Shown: positions 1-7,761 of the stretch, in pieces | Numbering within the stretch: position 1 is the first letter of the stretch | Layout: each line of letters opens with the position of its first letter | Assembly: GCA_902803805.1 (NCBI GenBank) | Contig: CADCRH010000019.1 | Coordinates: 1 to 44,736 of the forward strand | Reading direction: 5' to 3' | Length of the DNA: 44,736 nucleotides | DNA from: an uncultured Ruminococcus sp. | GTDB taxonomy: Bacteria > Bacillota > Clostridia > Oscillospirales > Acutalibacteraceae | The notes under the pieces: generated by a model | The model's input: only the letters and a program-made list of their open reading frames with translations | Databases searched by the model: none | Told to the model about the DNA's origin: nothing | Program-made: the position numbers and the translations under genes

Positions 1-1550
1 AAAAAATCAGAGTTAAGCGTTTTGATCAACCGTTTACCTTTACGACGCTTGATGAAGTGGAAAGAAACATTGACGAAAATACCCTGATGATCTGCAACGA
101 CAATACCCCTGTTGCCATTGCAGGCATTATGGGCGGACTGGATTCGGAGATCGTTGGCGATACCACGACACTGGCACTGGAATCCGCCAACTTTGATGCT
201 GCCTCTATCAGAAAATCAACTGTAAGACTGTCGCACCGCACAGACGCTTCTATGCGTTACGAAAAGAGCCTTGACCCCGAAATGACGGTTCCGGCGATTG
301 GAAGATTTCTTCATCTTCTTAAAAAATACGACAGCGGTGTTAAAGTCGTTTCGGCACTCACTGACGAATATATCGAAAAATTCCCACCCGTTACCCTGAA
401 CTTTACACAGGCATTTGTGGACAAATATACGGGTATTCAGATCGACAGTGATACCATCGTTAAAACCCTTACAAGCCTCGGCTTTGATGTAACACTGGAC
501 AACGATCACTATACCGTTAACGTTCCGTCCTGGAGAATTACAAAGGACGTTACAATGAATGCGGATATTATCGAAGAAATCACCCGTATTTACGGCTATG
601 ACAATTTCGAGATCAATACCACGCGCTCTCCCCTCTATCCCGTAAGGATGTCCGCTGTCAAGACCGATGAAGAAAAAATCAAAGACCTGTTGGTCAAGAA
701 ATTCAATCTTCACGAGGTTCATTCCTATGTATGGGCATACAATGACGAATTGAAAGCCCTCGGTATTCCCGTGGAATATAACGTTCGTCTTGCCAACGCT
801 ACCAACCCGAATATCGAAACGCTCAGAAACTCTATGATACCAACACAGCTTTGTCAGGTAAAAAGCAACGTTTCCTACGCCCCTGAATTCGGTATCTTTG
901 AGATTGGCAGAGTTGTCAACGGTCTTGATGAAAATAATCTTTGTATCGAAAACAAAAATCTTGCCATTACTCTTTTCAGCAAAGTGACCAACATTAAAGA
1001 TCTGTATTTCAGACTTCGTGATATTCTGGTATCTGTTACGGACGACGTTAAACATAAAGAACTTGCCTTTGTAAGCTGTCAGCCCGACCACAGTTATGAA
1101 CATCCGATCAACCTCAATCAGATCATTCTTGATGGAAAAGTGATCGGAAAAATCGGTATTGCTCACCCTGTTGTCAACAAAAATATCGACAAAAAGGGCA
1201 ATACTGTATTTGCTGAAATCGACATCAATCTCTTTGCTTCTGCCGAGGACAGTGCTATCATTTATGATGAACCATCAAAATATCCGTCCATCGAATACGA
1301 TCTGAGCCTTGACATTCCCCAGAACGTTCAATATGATGAGCTTCGTTCCTGTTGGAAAAGCATCGGCACCGAGCTGCTCAAGGGTGTCAAGTTGGTTGAC
1401 ACCTACGACACCGAAACCATCCACAGAATTACGCTGCGTTTTGAATTCTCCTCCAACGAACGCACACTTTCCTCCACCGAGGTTCAGGAAATCGTGGACA
1501 AAATCACCCAAAACCTCGCTTCCAAAAACGTCACCATCAAAACGAGATAA
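1..1550 (+). CDS. pheT: Phenylalanyl-tRNA synthetase beta subunit, 3' part
   Basis: C-terminal two thirds of the beta chain of the alpha2-beta2 phenylalanine-tRNA ligase, a cytoplasmic enzyme that charges tRNA-Phe. The reading frame is open from base 3, so the start lies outside the window; GTG at 57 is an internal valine. About 515 residues of the usual ~800 are present. In order they show the B3/B4 editing region (GGLDSEIVGD, then the SHRTDASMRYEK segment), the B5 domain, the core, and a C-terminal ferredoxin-like anticodon-binding domain (RITLRFEF near the end). The gene is usually preceded by pheS, which is not visible here. A CATAATT/CCTGCGGG repeat begins at the stop codon. I see no convincing intrinsic terminator after it. 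Confidence 0.96.
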   Translation, partial: KIRVKRFDQPFTFTTLDEVERNIDENTLMICNDNTPVAIAGIMGGLDSEIVGDTTTLALESANFDAASIRKSTVRLSHRTDASMRYEKSLDPEMTVPAIGRFLHLLKKYDSGVKVVSALTDEYIEKFPPVTLNFTQAFVDKYTGIQIDSDTIVKTLTSLGFDVTLDNDHYTVNVPSWRITKDVTMNADIIEEITRIYGYDNFEINTTRSPLYPVRMSAVKTDEEKIKDLLVKKFNLHEVHSYVWAYNDELKALGIPVEYNVRLANATNPNIETLRNSMIPTQLCQVKSNVSYAPEFGIFEIGRVVNGLDENNLCIENKNLAITLFSKVTNIKDLYFRLRDILVSVTDDVKHKELAFVSCQPDHSYEHPINLNQIILDGKVIGKIGIAHPVVNKNIDKKGNTVFAEIDINLFASAEDSAIIYDEPSKYPSIEYDLSLDIPQNVQYDELRSCWKSIGTELLKGVKLVDTYDTETIHRITLRFEFSSNERTLSSTEVQEIVDKITQNLASKNVTIKTR

Positions 1551-1569
1551 TTCATAATTGCCCTGCGGG
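1548..1569 (+). repeat. Stop-codon-abutting repeat, copy 1 (short)
   Basis: Starts at the pheT TAA and reads TTCATAATT then GCCCTGCGGGG. The homology with the nadA copy continues downstream: both have CGGAAG or CGAAAG, then a TTTTG and an AGCCGT block, so the full unit may reach about 1600. Same orientation as the gene it follows. Confidence 0.75.
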
Positions 1570-1702
1570 GGTGCGGAAGAATTTTTGCAGCCGTTAAACG
1601 ATATAAAGATGATTGATGATCCATTATTCTTTATTTCCGGTACAAAAAATCGCCCTTTAATAAAAAAATTGTAAATTAATAACAATTTTCTATAAAATTA
1701 TA

Positions 1703-1731
1703 TTGTAATTTGCGAATAAATGTGGTAATAT
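1703..1731 (+). promoter_or_regulatory. Sigma-A type promoter for ireB
   Basis: TTGTAA (1703-1708), a 17-base spacer, and TAATAT (1726-1731), 24 bases before the ireB start. It separates ireB from pheT as a new transcription unit. Confidence 0.6.
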
Positions 1732-1754
1732 AACTAATACGGAGGTGGTATAAA

Positions 1755-2000
1755 ATGCACGATAAGACGATGATATTCTCGATTTCGGACAATAAGGACG
1801 AGAGTATAAAGTCAATCCTCACAACTGTTTATCAGTCATTGGAGGAAAAAGGTTATAATCCGATTAACCAGATTGTAGGTTATATTTTGTCAGAGGATCC
1901 GACATATATCACCACTCACAATAATGCACGAAACCTGATACGCAAAATTGACAGGGACGATTTGTTGGAAATACTTCTCAAAAACTACCTGTCTATGTAA
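1755..2000 (+). CDS. ireB: IreB family regulatory phosphoprotein (UPF0297)
   Basis: 81-residue cytoplasmic protein recognised as IreB/YrzL (formerly DUF965): it has the family length and the segments [20 protein letters not shown] and [16 protein letters not shown]. In Enterococcus the family is phosphorylated by the PASTA kinase IreK and affects cephalosporin tolerance; that role is known for the family and only inferred here. An AGGTGGTA ribosome-binding site precedes the ATG, and a well-formed promoter lies at 1703-1731. In many Firmicutes ireB is followed by ruvX; here the next gene is a small unknown protein instead. Confidence 0.9.
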   Translation: MHDKTMIFSISDNKDESIKSILTTVYQSLEEKGYNPINQIVGYILSEDPTYITTHNNARNLIRKIDRDDLLEILLKNYLSM

Positions 2001-2030
2001 ATTTTTAACCCGACAGAACGGAGGGAGTTT

Positions 2031-2327
2031 ATGGCAGAGGTTAAAAACGAATTTTTCCAATATAAAAACAAGCCGCTTGTACGCAGCGGAGATGTTCTTT
2101 ATTACGGAGATATGAAAGACAAGTATGTCGTGAAGCTTACAATAAAATCCAAGCAGAAGCAAGGAGAACTTGACATTGCCGACAAAGTGGCAATACAGCT
2201 TTTAAGCACCGACATCAATGTCAGCCCGCGAAAGGCGATCGTTAAATCAAGCGAAAAGCCCAATCTTTTCCTTGCCCTTGACATCGGCGACGTATGGCTT
2301 CAAAAAGCACTGAAAAGCGCCGAATAA
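2031..2327 (+). CDS. Small conserved-looking protein of unknown function
   Basis: 98-residue soluble, lysine-rich protein without signal peptide or membrane segment. The start has a strong GGAGGGAG site seven bases upstream. It follows ireB by 30 bases and is followed immediately by a strong terminator, so the two form a bicistron. Alternating hydrophobic residues (YVVKLTIKSK, VAIQLLSTD) suggest a beta-rich fold. I do not recognise a family; the context makes a link to IreB or cell-envelope regulation possible but unproven. Confidence 0.8.
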   Translation: MAEVKNEFFQYKNKPLVRSGDVLYYGDMKDKYVVKLTIKSKQKQGELDIADKVAIQLLSTDINVSPRKAIVKSSEKPNLFLALDIGDVWLQKALKSAE

Positions 2328-2332
2328 CTGGA

Positions 2333-2369
2333 TAACCGCTGTAGAGCTGTTCTACAGCGGTTATTTTTT
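2333..2369 (+). terminator. Intrinsic terminator of the ireB operon
   Basis: Perfect 13-base stem (TAACCGCTGTAGA at 2333-2345 with 2351-2363), five-base loop, then TTTTTT. Confidence 0.92.
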
Positions 2370-2390
2370 GCCCTGTCTTAGAGCTTGTTT

Positions 2391-2452
2391 AAGAGCCTGT
2401 TTAAAATCTTAGCACCGCATAGCTTTTTGGCACAGATATTAAACAGGCTCTT
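2391..2452. repeat. Long-loop inverted repeat overlapping the spoIVA stop
   Basis: AAGAGCCTGTTTAA (2391-2404) and its exact complement TTAAACAGGCTCTT (2439-2452) enclose a 34-base loop. A partial direct copy (GAGCTTGTTTAA) lies at 2381-2392. The right arm overlaps the spoIVA stop codon. There is no clear T tract, so it is a poor terminator; it could be a small mobile-element scar. Confidence 0.6.
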
Positions 2453-3929
2453 ACAGAATAATACAGATCAGTCCGTTACAGCCATCATTAATAATGCGCT
2501 CTATGGTTTCCTTCAGTTTATTCCGTGCGTCGGCAGGCATTCTGTACAGCTTATTGTGCAAGCCCTCGTTGACAAGTTCATGAAGTGATTTTCCGAAGAT
2601 ATTCGATTCCCATATTTTTGATGGGTCCTCCTCGAACTCCCGAAGAAGATAAGACACCAATTCTTCGCTCTGCTGCTCCGAACCAACGATAGGTGTTACC
2701 TCCGTTTTGATGGTTGTTTTCATCATATGAACCGACGGCGCATTGGCACGAAGTCTGATTCCGTATCTGCCGCCCTGCTTGATAATTTCGGGTTCTTCCA
2801 GTGTCAGCTCATCCATACTCGGCATTACGATTCCGTAACCGCTTTCGTTGACGTCATTATATGCCTGCTGTACCCTTTCATATTTCTTTTTCATCTCCGA
2901 AAGTTCCATCATTGCATCGAGGAGTCCTCCCTCATCGCTGACCTCCAATCCCGTTTTTTCTCCCAGAACTTTATAGAACAGCGAACTGTCCAGTTCCACT
3001 TTTAACCGTGCGTGACCTTTTCCGAGGTCAACGGCACTGGTTTCGGCAAGTGTGACATATTCGCATTTTGAAATACTGTCGGCAATATCGCTGACCTCAC
3101 GGATTTTTTCTGCACGTTTTGCGCTTGACTGTATCACACTGAACAGTGTGCTTCTGAGCTTATGACTCTGCTCCAGTGAAGATACCCATTTCGGCATATC
3201 GACTTTGATTTCCTTTACAGGGAATTCAAACAGCACTCTTGCCAGTATTCTCTTGATTTCCGTTTCGTCAAGGTCGGCACAACTGACGGCTTCCACAGGA
3301 ACGCCGTATTTATTTGTCAGGTTTTTCGCCAATTCCCGACAAGCTCGTGAGGTCGGATCAGCCGAGTTCAAAAGAATGATAAACGGTTTATTGATTTCTT
3401 TCAGCTCGTTGATCACTCTTGCTTCGGCTTCCTCGTATTCACTTCGTTCAATATCACTCACGGAGCCGTCTGTGGTAATTACCAGTCCTATCGTTGAATG
3501 GTCGGTAATGACCTTTTTGGTACCGATTTCGGCTGCCATATCGAACGGGATCGCCTCGTCAAACCACGGTGTTTTCACCATACGAGGTTCTTCGTCCTCT
3601 ATGTAGCCCAATGCACTCGGAACTATATAGCCGACACAGTCTATCATTCTTACTCTAAAGCTTGATGTGTCATCAAGTTTGACCTCAACGGCATTTTCGG
3701 GAATAAATTTCGGCTCGGTCGTCATTATGGTTCTTCCTGCGGACGACTGAGGAAGCTCGTCATTTGCGCGCTCACGCTGTGTTTCGTTAACAATATTCGG
3801 AATCACAAGCGTATCCATAAAACGTTTGATAAAGGTTGATTTTCCCGTACGTACAGGTCCCACGATACCAAGGTATATATCACCGCCCGTGCGCTGTGAT
3901 ATATCCTTATAGATATTTCTTTCCTCCAC
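2451..3929 (-). CDS. spoIVA: Stage IV sporulation protein A (coat basement ATPase)
   Basis: 492 residues, the usual length for SpoIVA. It is an ATPase that polymerises on the outer forespore membrane in the mother cell and anchors the spore coat. The N-terminal TRAFAC-like domain has a Walker A (GPVRTGKST, about residues 24-32), a switch-like threonine region (SSAGRTIMTTEP) and a DCVGY motif in place of DxxG. The protein ends GLICIIL, typical of the membrane-targeting tail. It lies downstream of the SipL-like gene on the same strand, and the two products are known partners in Clostridioides difficile. The 3' end runs into an inverted repeat. Confidence 0.97.
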   Translation of the reverse strand: MEERNIYKDISQRTGGDIYLGIVGPVRTGKSTFIKRFMDTLVIPNIVNETQRERANDELPQSSAGRTIMTTEPKFIPENAVEVKLDDTSSFRVRMIDCVGYIVPSALGYIEDEEPRMVKTPWFDEAIPFDMAAEIGTKKVITDHSTIGLVITTDGSVSDIERSEYEEAEARVINELKEINKPFIILLNSADPTSRACRELAKNLTNKYGVPVEAVSCADLDETEIKRILARVLFEFPVKEIKVDMPKWVSSLEQSHKLRSTLFSVIQSSAKRAEKIREVSDIADSISKCEYVTLAETSAVDLGKGHARLKVELDSSLFYKVLGEKTGLEVSDEGGLLDAMMELSEMKKKYERVQQAYNDVNESGYGIVMPSMDELTLEEPEIIKQGGRYGIRLRANAPSVHMMKTTIKTEVTPIVGSEQQSEELVSYLLREFEEDPSKIWESNIFGKSLHELVNEGLHNKLYRMPADARNKLKETIERIINDGCNGLICIIL

Positions 3930-4009
3930 TGCGTCAATCTCCTCCAGTTTAATGAAAAATCAAAAATCAATATTCCGGCTTCTTCCGTCGCTGTCACTTC
4001 TTCCTGCTG

Positions 4010-4060
4010 CCCGCAGGGTAATTATGAATTATGAATTATGCATTATGAATTATGCATTCA
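4010..4060 (-). repeat. Stop-codon-abutting repeat, copy 2 (long)
   Basis: On the minus strand it begins within a few bases of the sipL-like stop. It consists of five CATAATT or CATAATG units followed by ACCCTGCGGGCAGCAGG, whose ends can pair (CCTGC with GCAGG). It fills much of the 132-base gap between sipL and spoIVA. Same orientation as the gene it follows. Confidence 0.85.
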
Positions 4061-4061
4061 T

Positions 4062-5597
4062 TTACATTGGTATTAAAATCATTCCTATGGCATTGACGGT
4101 TTCATCGGAAAGCTCGTTTTCAAGGCGAATCGCTTCGACAGAGGTGCAATATTGACGGGCAATGCTCCACAGACTTTCGCCTTCGTCGGCATAGTAAAGG
4201 GTCAAAGCGGCTGTTTTGTCCTTTTCACGCTTGTTTTCTTCGCCTGCGCCTACCTCGGTGACGGCTTTGCAGGAACGGTTTTCAAATATGGCAGCATTCA
4301 TCGCAATGTCGGCGCTGATCTCGATCGTATTGTTGCCTGTTATCCTGAAACCCAGTACGGGAACAAGACAAGTATGAACACGAACATCGGAAAGCTCCTT
4401 TGGAACGTTCGGTGACACAGAAAATTCAACCGCTCTTTCCGCATAAAACGGAACACCGTCACCGTCAAGGGCAAAGATACCGCAGTTGACCTTGCCTTTT
4501 ACGGTAAGAACATCGTTTTCATAGGAAGCAATTGAATTCACACTGTCGCTCCATATATCGATAATTTTGGTAATACTGCCATCGGTAATGCTGACATCAG
4601 CTTTTGCGGAAACCATTTCATCGGAAACAGATAAAAGACGTGTAAAACCGGTTTGTTTCTGTGTCATATCAAGCTCATATGCGGTAGAATAAACATCGTC
4701 TATCACATCAATGCTCTGGCTTTCGTAAGCCCAGACGGTCGCACAAAGTTTTGCGTCCAGTGTGACAAGTGTACTGCTTTCATCATACTCCGATTTCAAT
4801 GACACATCATAGTTCAGTATGTCAACATTGATCTCGTTCTGGCTTTGCTCCGTGATCCCCTGAACATCGACCACCTGACTAATGGGAATCTGAAAGGTCA
4901 TTGTATCCTGAGCGCCTGTTTCAATATCGGTGATATACAAAATCCGCAAAACTGCTTCGCCCTTTAACATCAGCTTATCCGACACGGCACGGCAGTCGTG
5001 AACATTGACGTTCAGCTCCGAACGCAGAATTCCTTCGGGGGAACCTTTGCCCTGCCCTATATCAAGCACCTCGCTGACGGAAAACTGCTGCTGTCCGATA
5101 CCGCAAAGGCTGCTGATCTGCTCGCTGTGCTTTTTCTGCTGAATGTCGTCGCCCTCAACGTTACAGCAATATTCCCTGAATGCCCTTTTATACACCACCG
5201 CACAAACCGAAAAGGCACCGTGGATATCCAAACGGCGTGGACTTAAAGCACGGCAGTTTAAATATTCGGTACGAAGCCGCACGACGGGTACAAAGTCCTG
5301 TGACGCTTCTTTCAGGGTAAACGAACAGGAAAACGGACTGGTATGCTCACATATGCGTATCGCCTGCTTTTTCGCGTCAAGATAATAAAGACGTATCACC
5401 GCAATTCCGTCAACATCAAGCCTGTCACCTGAAATATTCTTCGAGGTAACGGACGGACAGATACGGCATTTCAGAATTCGTTCAATGTCGGGACAGTAAT
5501 CGGGCAGGCTGAAATCCAGATCTACAGGCTGTTCGCTTGTCGCTTCCAGCACGGTTTCACAGGTAGGACACTTTTCCTTTTTGAGCTGATATTCCAT
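4062..5597 (-). CDS. sipL: SipL-like DUF3794/LysM protein (SpoIVA-interacting)
   Basis: 511 residues without signal peptide. The N-terminus (CPTCE, then DLDFSLPDYCPDIERILKCR) is the hallmark of DUF3794/SPOCS proteins. At least two more SPOCS-like stretches follow (LDIGQGKGSPEGILRSELNV; CTVWAYESQSIDV region), and a LysM domain ends the protein (YYADEGESLWSIARQY to IGMILIPM). This architecture matches C. difficile SipL, a mother-cell protein that binds SpoIVA through LysM. Being directly upstream of spoIVA supports the name. A stretch upstream (GAATAA, 14 bases, GAATATAAAT) loosely resembles a sigma-E promoter. A general coat-associated DUF3794 protein is the alternative. Confidence 0.85.
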   Translation of the reverse strand: MEYQLKKEKCPTCETVLEATSEQPVDLDFSLPDYCPDIERILKCRICPSVTSKNISGDRLDVDGIAVIRLYYLDAKKQAIRICEHTSPFSCSFTLKEASQDFVPVVRLRTEYLNCRALSPRRLDIHGAFSVCAVVYKRAFREYCCNVEGDDIQQKKHSEQISSLCGIGQQQFSVSEVLDIGQGKGSPEGILRSELNVNVHDCRAVSDKLMLKGEAVLRILYITDIETGAQDTMTFQIPISQVVDVQGITEQSQNEINVDILNYDVSLKSEYDESSTLVTLDAKLCATVWAYESQSIDVIDDVYSTAYELDMTQKQTGFTRLLSVSDEMVSAKADVSITDGSITKIIDIWSDSVNSIASYENDVLTVKGKVNCGIFALDGDGVPFYAERAVEFSVSPNVPKELSDVRVHTCLVPVLGFRITGNNTIEISADIAMNAAIFENRSCKAVTEVGAGEENKREKDKTAALTLYYADEGESLWSIARQYCTSVEAIRLENELSDETVNAIGMILIPM

Positions 5598-5681
5598 AAA
5601 TAAAAATCCTTTCCCATTATTTTGTCTATGAATTTATATTCTTCAAGTCTATCGGTTATTCATAAAAAATCATCAACACAC

Positions 5682-5710
5682 TTGACAAATATAAAGAAGA
5701 TAGATAAAAT
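5682..5710 (+). promoter_or_regulatory. Intact sigma-A promoter upstream of the gpx remnant
   Basis: TTGACA (5682-5687), 17-base spacer, TAAAAT (5705-5710), 14 bases before the ATG of the decayed glutathione peroxidase. Promoter quality contrasts with the ruined gene. Confidence 0.75.
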
Positions 5711-5723
5711 AAATGGTATCAAA

Positions 5724-5915
5724 ATGAGCATTTACGATCATACCATCACCAATACAAAAAAATGAAAGTGTTTCTCTTGCGGACTACAAAGACAATCCCG
5801 ACATCAAATGGAACTTTACAAAGTTCGTTGTTGACCGTGAGGCAAGGTGATCGCAAGATTTGAACCGACCGAAAATATGAAAGACATTGAAAAGCTCGTC
5901 ACAACGCTTCTATAA
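5724..5915 (+). pseudogene. Glutathione peroxidase remnant with internal deletion and two frameshifts
   Basis: Three frames together spell the two ends of a glutathione peroxidase. ATG at 5724 opens MSIYDHTITNTK. A run of seven A (5756-5762) shifts the frame to NESVSLADYKDN joined directly to PDIKWNFTKFVVDRE. A missing G near 5842 then shifts to KVIARFEPTENM, ending at TAA 5913-5915. About 110 internal codons, including the active-site cysteine region, are gone. The join falls exactly between LADYK and the C-terminal DIKWNFTKF block, which points to a deletion. The upstream promoter and downstream terminator remain intact. No functional product is expected. Confidence 0.85.
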
Positions 5916-5946
5916 ACAGTATTCGCTTTGACAGTGATATATGCCA

Positions 5947-5990
5947 AAATCCGCCGCCGTAAGAATTTTACGGCGGCGGATTTCTGTTTT
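5947..5990 (+). terminator. Strong intrinsic terminator after the gpx remnant
   Basis: 16-base perfect stem (5947-5962 with 5968-5983, core CCGCCGCCGTAA), five-base loop, then TTTCTGTTTT. It insulates the spoIIA operon from upstream transcription. Confidence 0.9.
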
Positions 5991-6060
5991 CGTCAAAATA
6001 TCACAGGTAAAAATGCTATGATGTTTATGCAAATTTAATCAGGTGTCGGGAGTTGGTATT

Positions 6061-6396
6061 TTGTATCCTAAAACAAGCTATGACGGAAATATTCTTACGA
6101 TTTATCTGAAAGGCGAAATCGACCATCATACTGCCCGTGAAATACGCGAGGCAACAGATTCGCTCATCCAACTGAACAAACCCTCCGTGCTTCGCCTTGA
6201 CTTTTCGGGAGTGACATTTATGGACAGTTCGGGAATCGGTCTGATAATGGGGCGCTACCGTATGATGCTGCTTTACGGCGGCAGTACAAAGGCGGTCAAT
6301 GTTCCCGAAAGTCTGGAACGCATAATGAACCTTTCGGGTTTGGGCGCATTAAACATTATCGAACAAGGGGGAGAATTGTATGAAGCTGCAAAATGA
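6061..6396 (+). CDS. spoIIAA: Anti-sigma-F factor antagonist SpoIIAA
   Basis: STAS-domain protein that, when dephosphorylated, frees sigma-F from SpoIIAB in the forespore. The phospho-acceptor serine lies in FMDSSGIGLIMGR, and GEIDHH near the N-terminus is typical of the family. I place the start at TTG 6061, which has GGGAG eight bases upstream (111 residues). GTG at 6043 would give 117 residues but lacks a ribosome-binding site. First gene of a three-gene operon; it overlaps spoIIAB by 17 bases, which suggests translational coupling. A sigma-H promoter is expected; only a weak AGGTAAA match is visible upstream. Confidence 0.93.
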   Translation: MYPKTSYDGNILTIYLKGEIDHHTAREIREATDSLIQLNKPSVLRLDFSGVTFMDSSGIGLIMGRYRMMLLYGGSTKAVNVPESLERIMNLSGLGALNIIEQGGELYEAAK

Positions 6397-6823
6397 AGTT
6401 TCGTTTACATTTGACAGCAAATCTTCAAACGAAGCCTTTGCACGGTCGGCAGTCGGCGCGTTTATCCTCGGTCTTGACCCGACGGTGGGAGAGCTGAACG
6501 ACATACGCACCGCCGTCAGTGAAGCCGTGACCAACTGTGTTGTCCACGCATACGGCGACACCATCGGCAAAATATACATCAATGTCAAAATCTTTGAAGG
6601 CGGTACTGTCACCATTAAGATTCGTGACAAAGGCTGCGGCATAGAGAATATTGACAAGGCGATGGAGCCGCTTTTTACCACCGCGCCCGGTAACGAACGT
6701 GCAGGCTTGGGCTTTGCGGTAATGCAGAGTTTCACGGATAATGTCAAAGTCCGTTCAAAGCCGAATGCCGGTACCACCGTCACGCTGACCAAAAAGCTTT
6801 CTTTGAGGGTGAATAATGCATAA
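6380..6823 (+). CDS. spoIIAB: Anti-sigma-F factor and serine kinase SpoIIAB
   Basis: 147 residues, the family length. A GHKL-type kinase that binds sigma-F and phosphorylates SpoIIAA. The ATP-binding boxes are visible: N box EAVTNCVVHAYG, G1 box RDKGCGIENID, G2 box GNERAGLGFAVMQSF. The start has GGGGGAG upstream and lies inside the end of spoIIAA. The 3' end overlaps sigF by 8 bases. Order and overlaps match the spoIIA operon of Bacillus and Clostridium. Confidence 0.97.
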   Translation: MKLQNEVSFTFDSKSSNEAFARSAVGAFILGLDPTVGELNDIRTAVSEAVTNCVVHAYGDTIGKIYINVKIFEGGTVTIKIRDKGCGIENIDKAMEPLFTTAPGNERAGLGFAVMQSFTDNVKVRSKPNAGTTVTLTKKLSLRVNNA

Positions 6824-7472
6824 CCGCTGTGTCACGGTAGAAGAAAATCTCGGACTGGTTCACTCCTGTGCAAAACGGTTCAGAGGACGTGGAATAGAAT
6901 ATGACGACTTATATCAGGCAGGCTGTATCGGACTGATCAAGGCGGCAGACAAATTCAACAGCAAACTTGGCTTTCAATTTTCAACCTATGCCGTACCTGT
7001 TATCATTGGCGAGATCAAACGGCTGTTCCGTGACGGCGGTGCAGTGAAAATATCACGCAGCTTAAAAGAGCTTTCGTTAAAGGTCAGCCGTGAAATACAA
7101 AATTTTTCTGCCGAAAACGGACGTGAACCGACAGTTGGTGAACTTTCGGAAAAAATGGGAATGGAACCGGAACAAATCGCCGAGGCAATGTCCGCCTCTA
7201 TGCAGCCGGTTTCTCTGACGGTCAGCAGCGACGAGGGAGAATCACAAAGCGATATTCCCGTAATGCCGCCCGACGAAAATCTTACCGAGATTTTGTCGCT
7301 GAAATCCGAGATCGACAAACTTGACGAGCGCGACCGACAGTTGATCCAACTTCGTTTTTACAAAGGTCTTACGCAGTCAAAAACGGCGCAGATACTTGGT
7401 ATGACACAGGTACAGGTATCACGGCGCGAAAAGAAAATTTTACTGTATCTGAAAACAAAACTGACAGTTTAA
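6816..7472 (+). CDS. sigF: RNA polymerase sigma-F factor
   Basis: 218 residues, slightly shorter than the ~250 of Bacillus. Forespore-specific sigma factor that starts compartmentalised gene expression. Region 2 (YDDLYQAGCIGLIKAADKF, then FQFSTYAVPVIIGEIKR) and region 4 (LDERDRQLIQLRFYKG, helix-turn-helix TQSKTAQILGMTQVQVSRRE) are clear. Sigma-G is similar, but the position as third gene after spoIIAA and spoIIAB fixes the identity. Its stop is only two bases from the convergent stop of the next gene. Confidence 0.97.
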   Translation: MHNRCVTVEENLGLVHSCAKRFRGRGIEYDDLYQAGCIGLIKAADKFNSKLGFQFSTYAVPVIIGEIKRLFRDGGAVKISRSLKELSLKVSREIQNFSAENGREPTVGELSEKMGMEPEQIAEAMSASMQPVSLTVSSDEGESQSDIPVMPPDENLTEILSLKSEIDKLDERDRQLIQLRFYKGLTQSKTAQILGMTQVQVSRREKKILLYLKTKLTV

Positions 7473-7474
7473 GA

Positions 7475-7693
7475 TCATTTTTTGTTGTTCTCCCTGACAA
7501 AAATAACCCCTGCCGCTATGACGGCAGCCAATGTCCCATACAGACGCATCAGATCGGCAGCCACCTGTCTGACAGATTCATTGAGCCATCTTCCCGTCAA
7601 AAAGTCAATACCGCTATTTCCAAAATACAGCACGATCAGCAGTCCAAAAGTAATGATTATGTAGCAGTAGATCATTCGTTTTTTTGGTTTCAT
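7475..7693 (-). CDS. Small two-helix membrane protein, unknown function
   Basis: About 72 residues with two predicted membrane helices (YCYIIITFGLLIVLYFG near residues 10-27; LAAVIAAGVIFV near 54-67) and a basic N-terminus and C-terminus. The start is ATG 7693, with GTG 7696 directly before it. The gene is convergent with sigF with no room for a terminator between them. No family recognised. Confidence 0.65.
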   Translation of the reverse strand: MKPKKRMIYCYIIITFGLLIVLYFGNSGIDFLTGRWLNESVRQVAADLMRLYGTLAAVIAAGVIFVRENNKK

Positions 7694-7761
7694 CACCTAT
7701 TCCGATTTTCCTTTCACTGCCGGTTTTGAAACGGAAATTAACATTACAATTTCCATCCTCA

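Noticed and set aside
216..1166. Long open frame on the minus strand opposite pheT
   Set aside because: Composition is that of an antisense shadow, no ribosome-binding site or recognisable domain, and pheT fully explains the stretch.
4010..4060. CATAATT repeats as simple transcription terminators
   Set aside because: The GC hairpin is only about five bases, has no T run, and several copies lie inside operons; kept as a repeat family instead.
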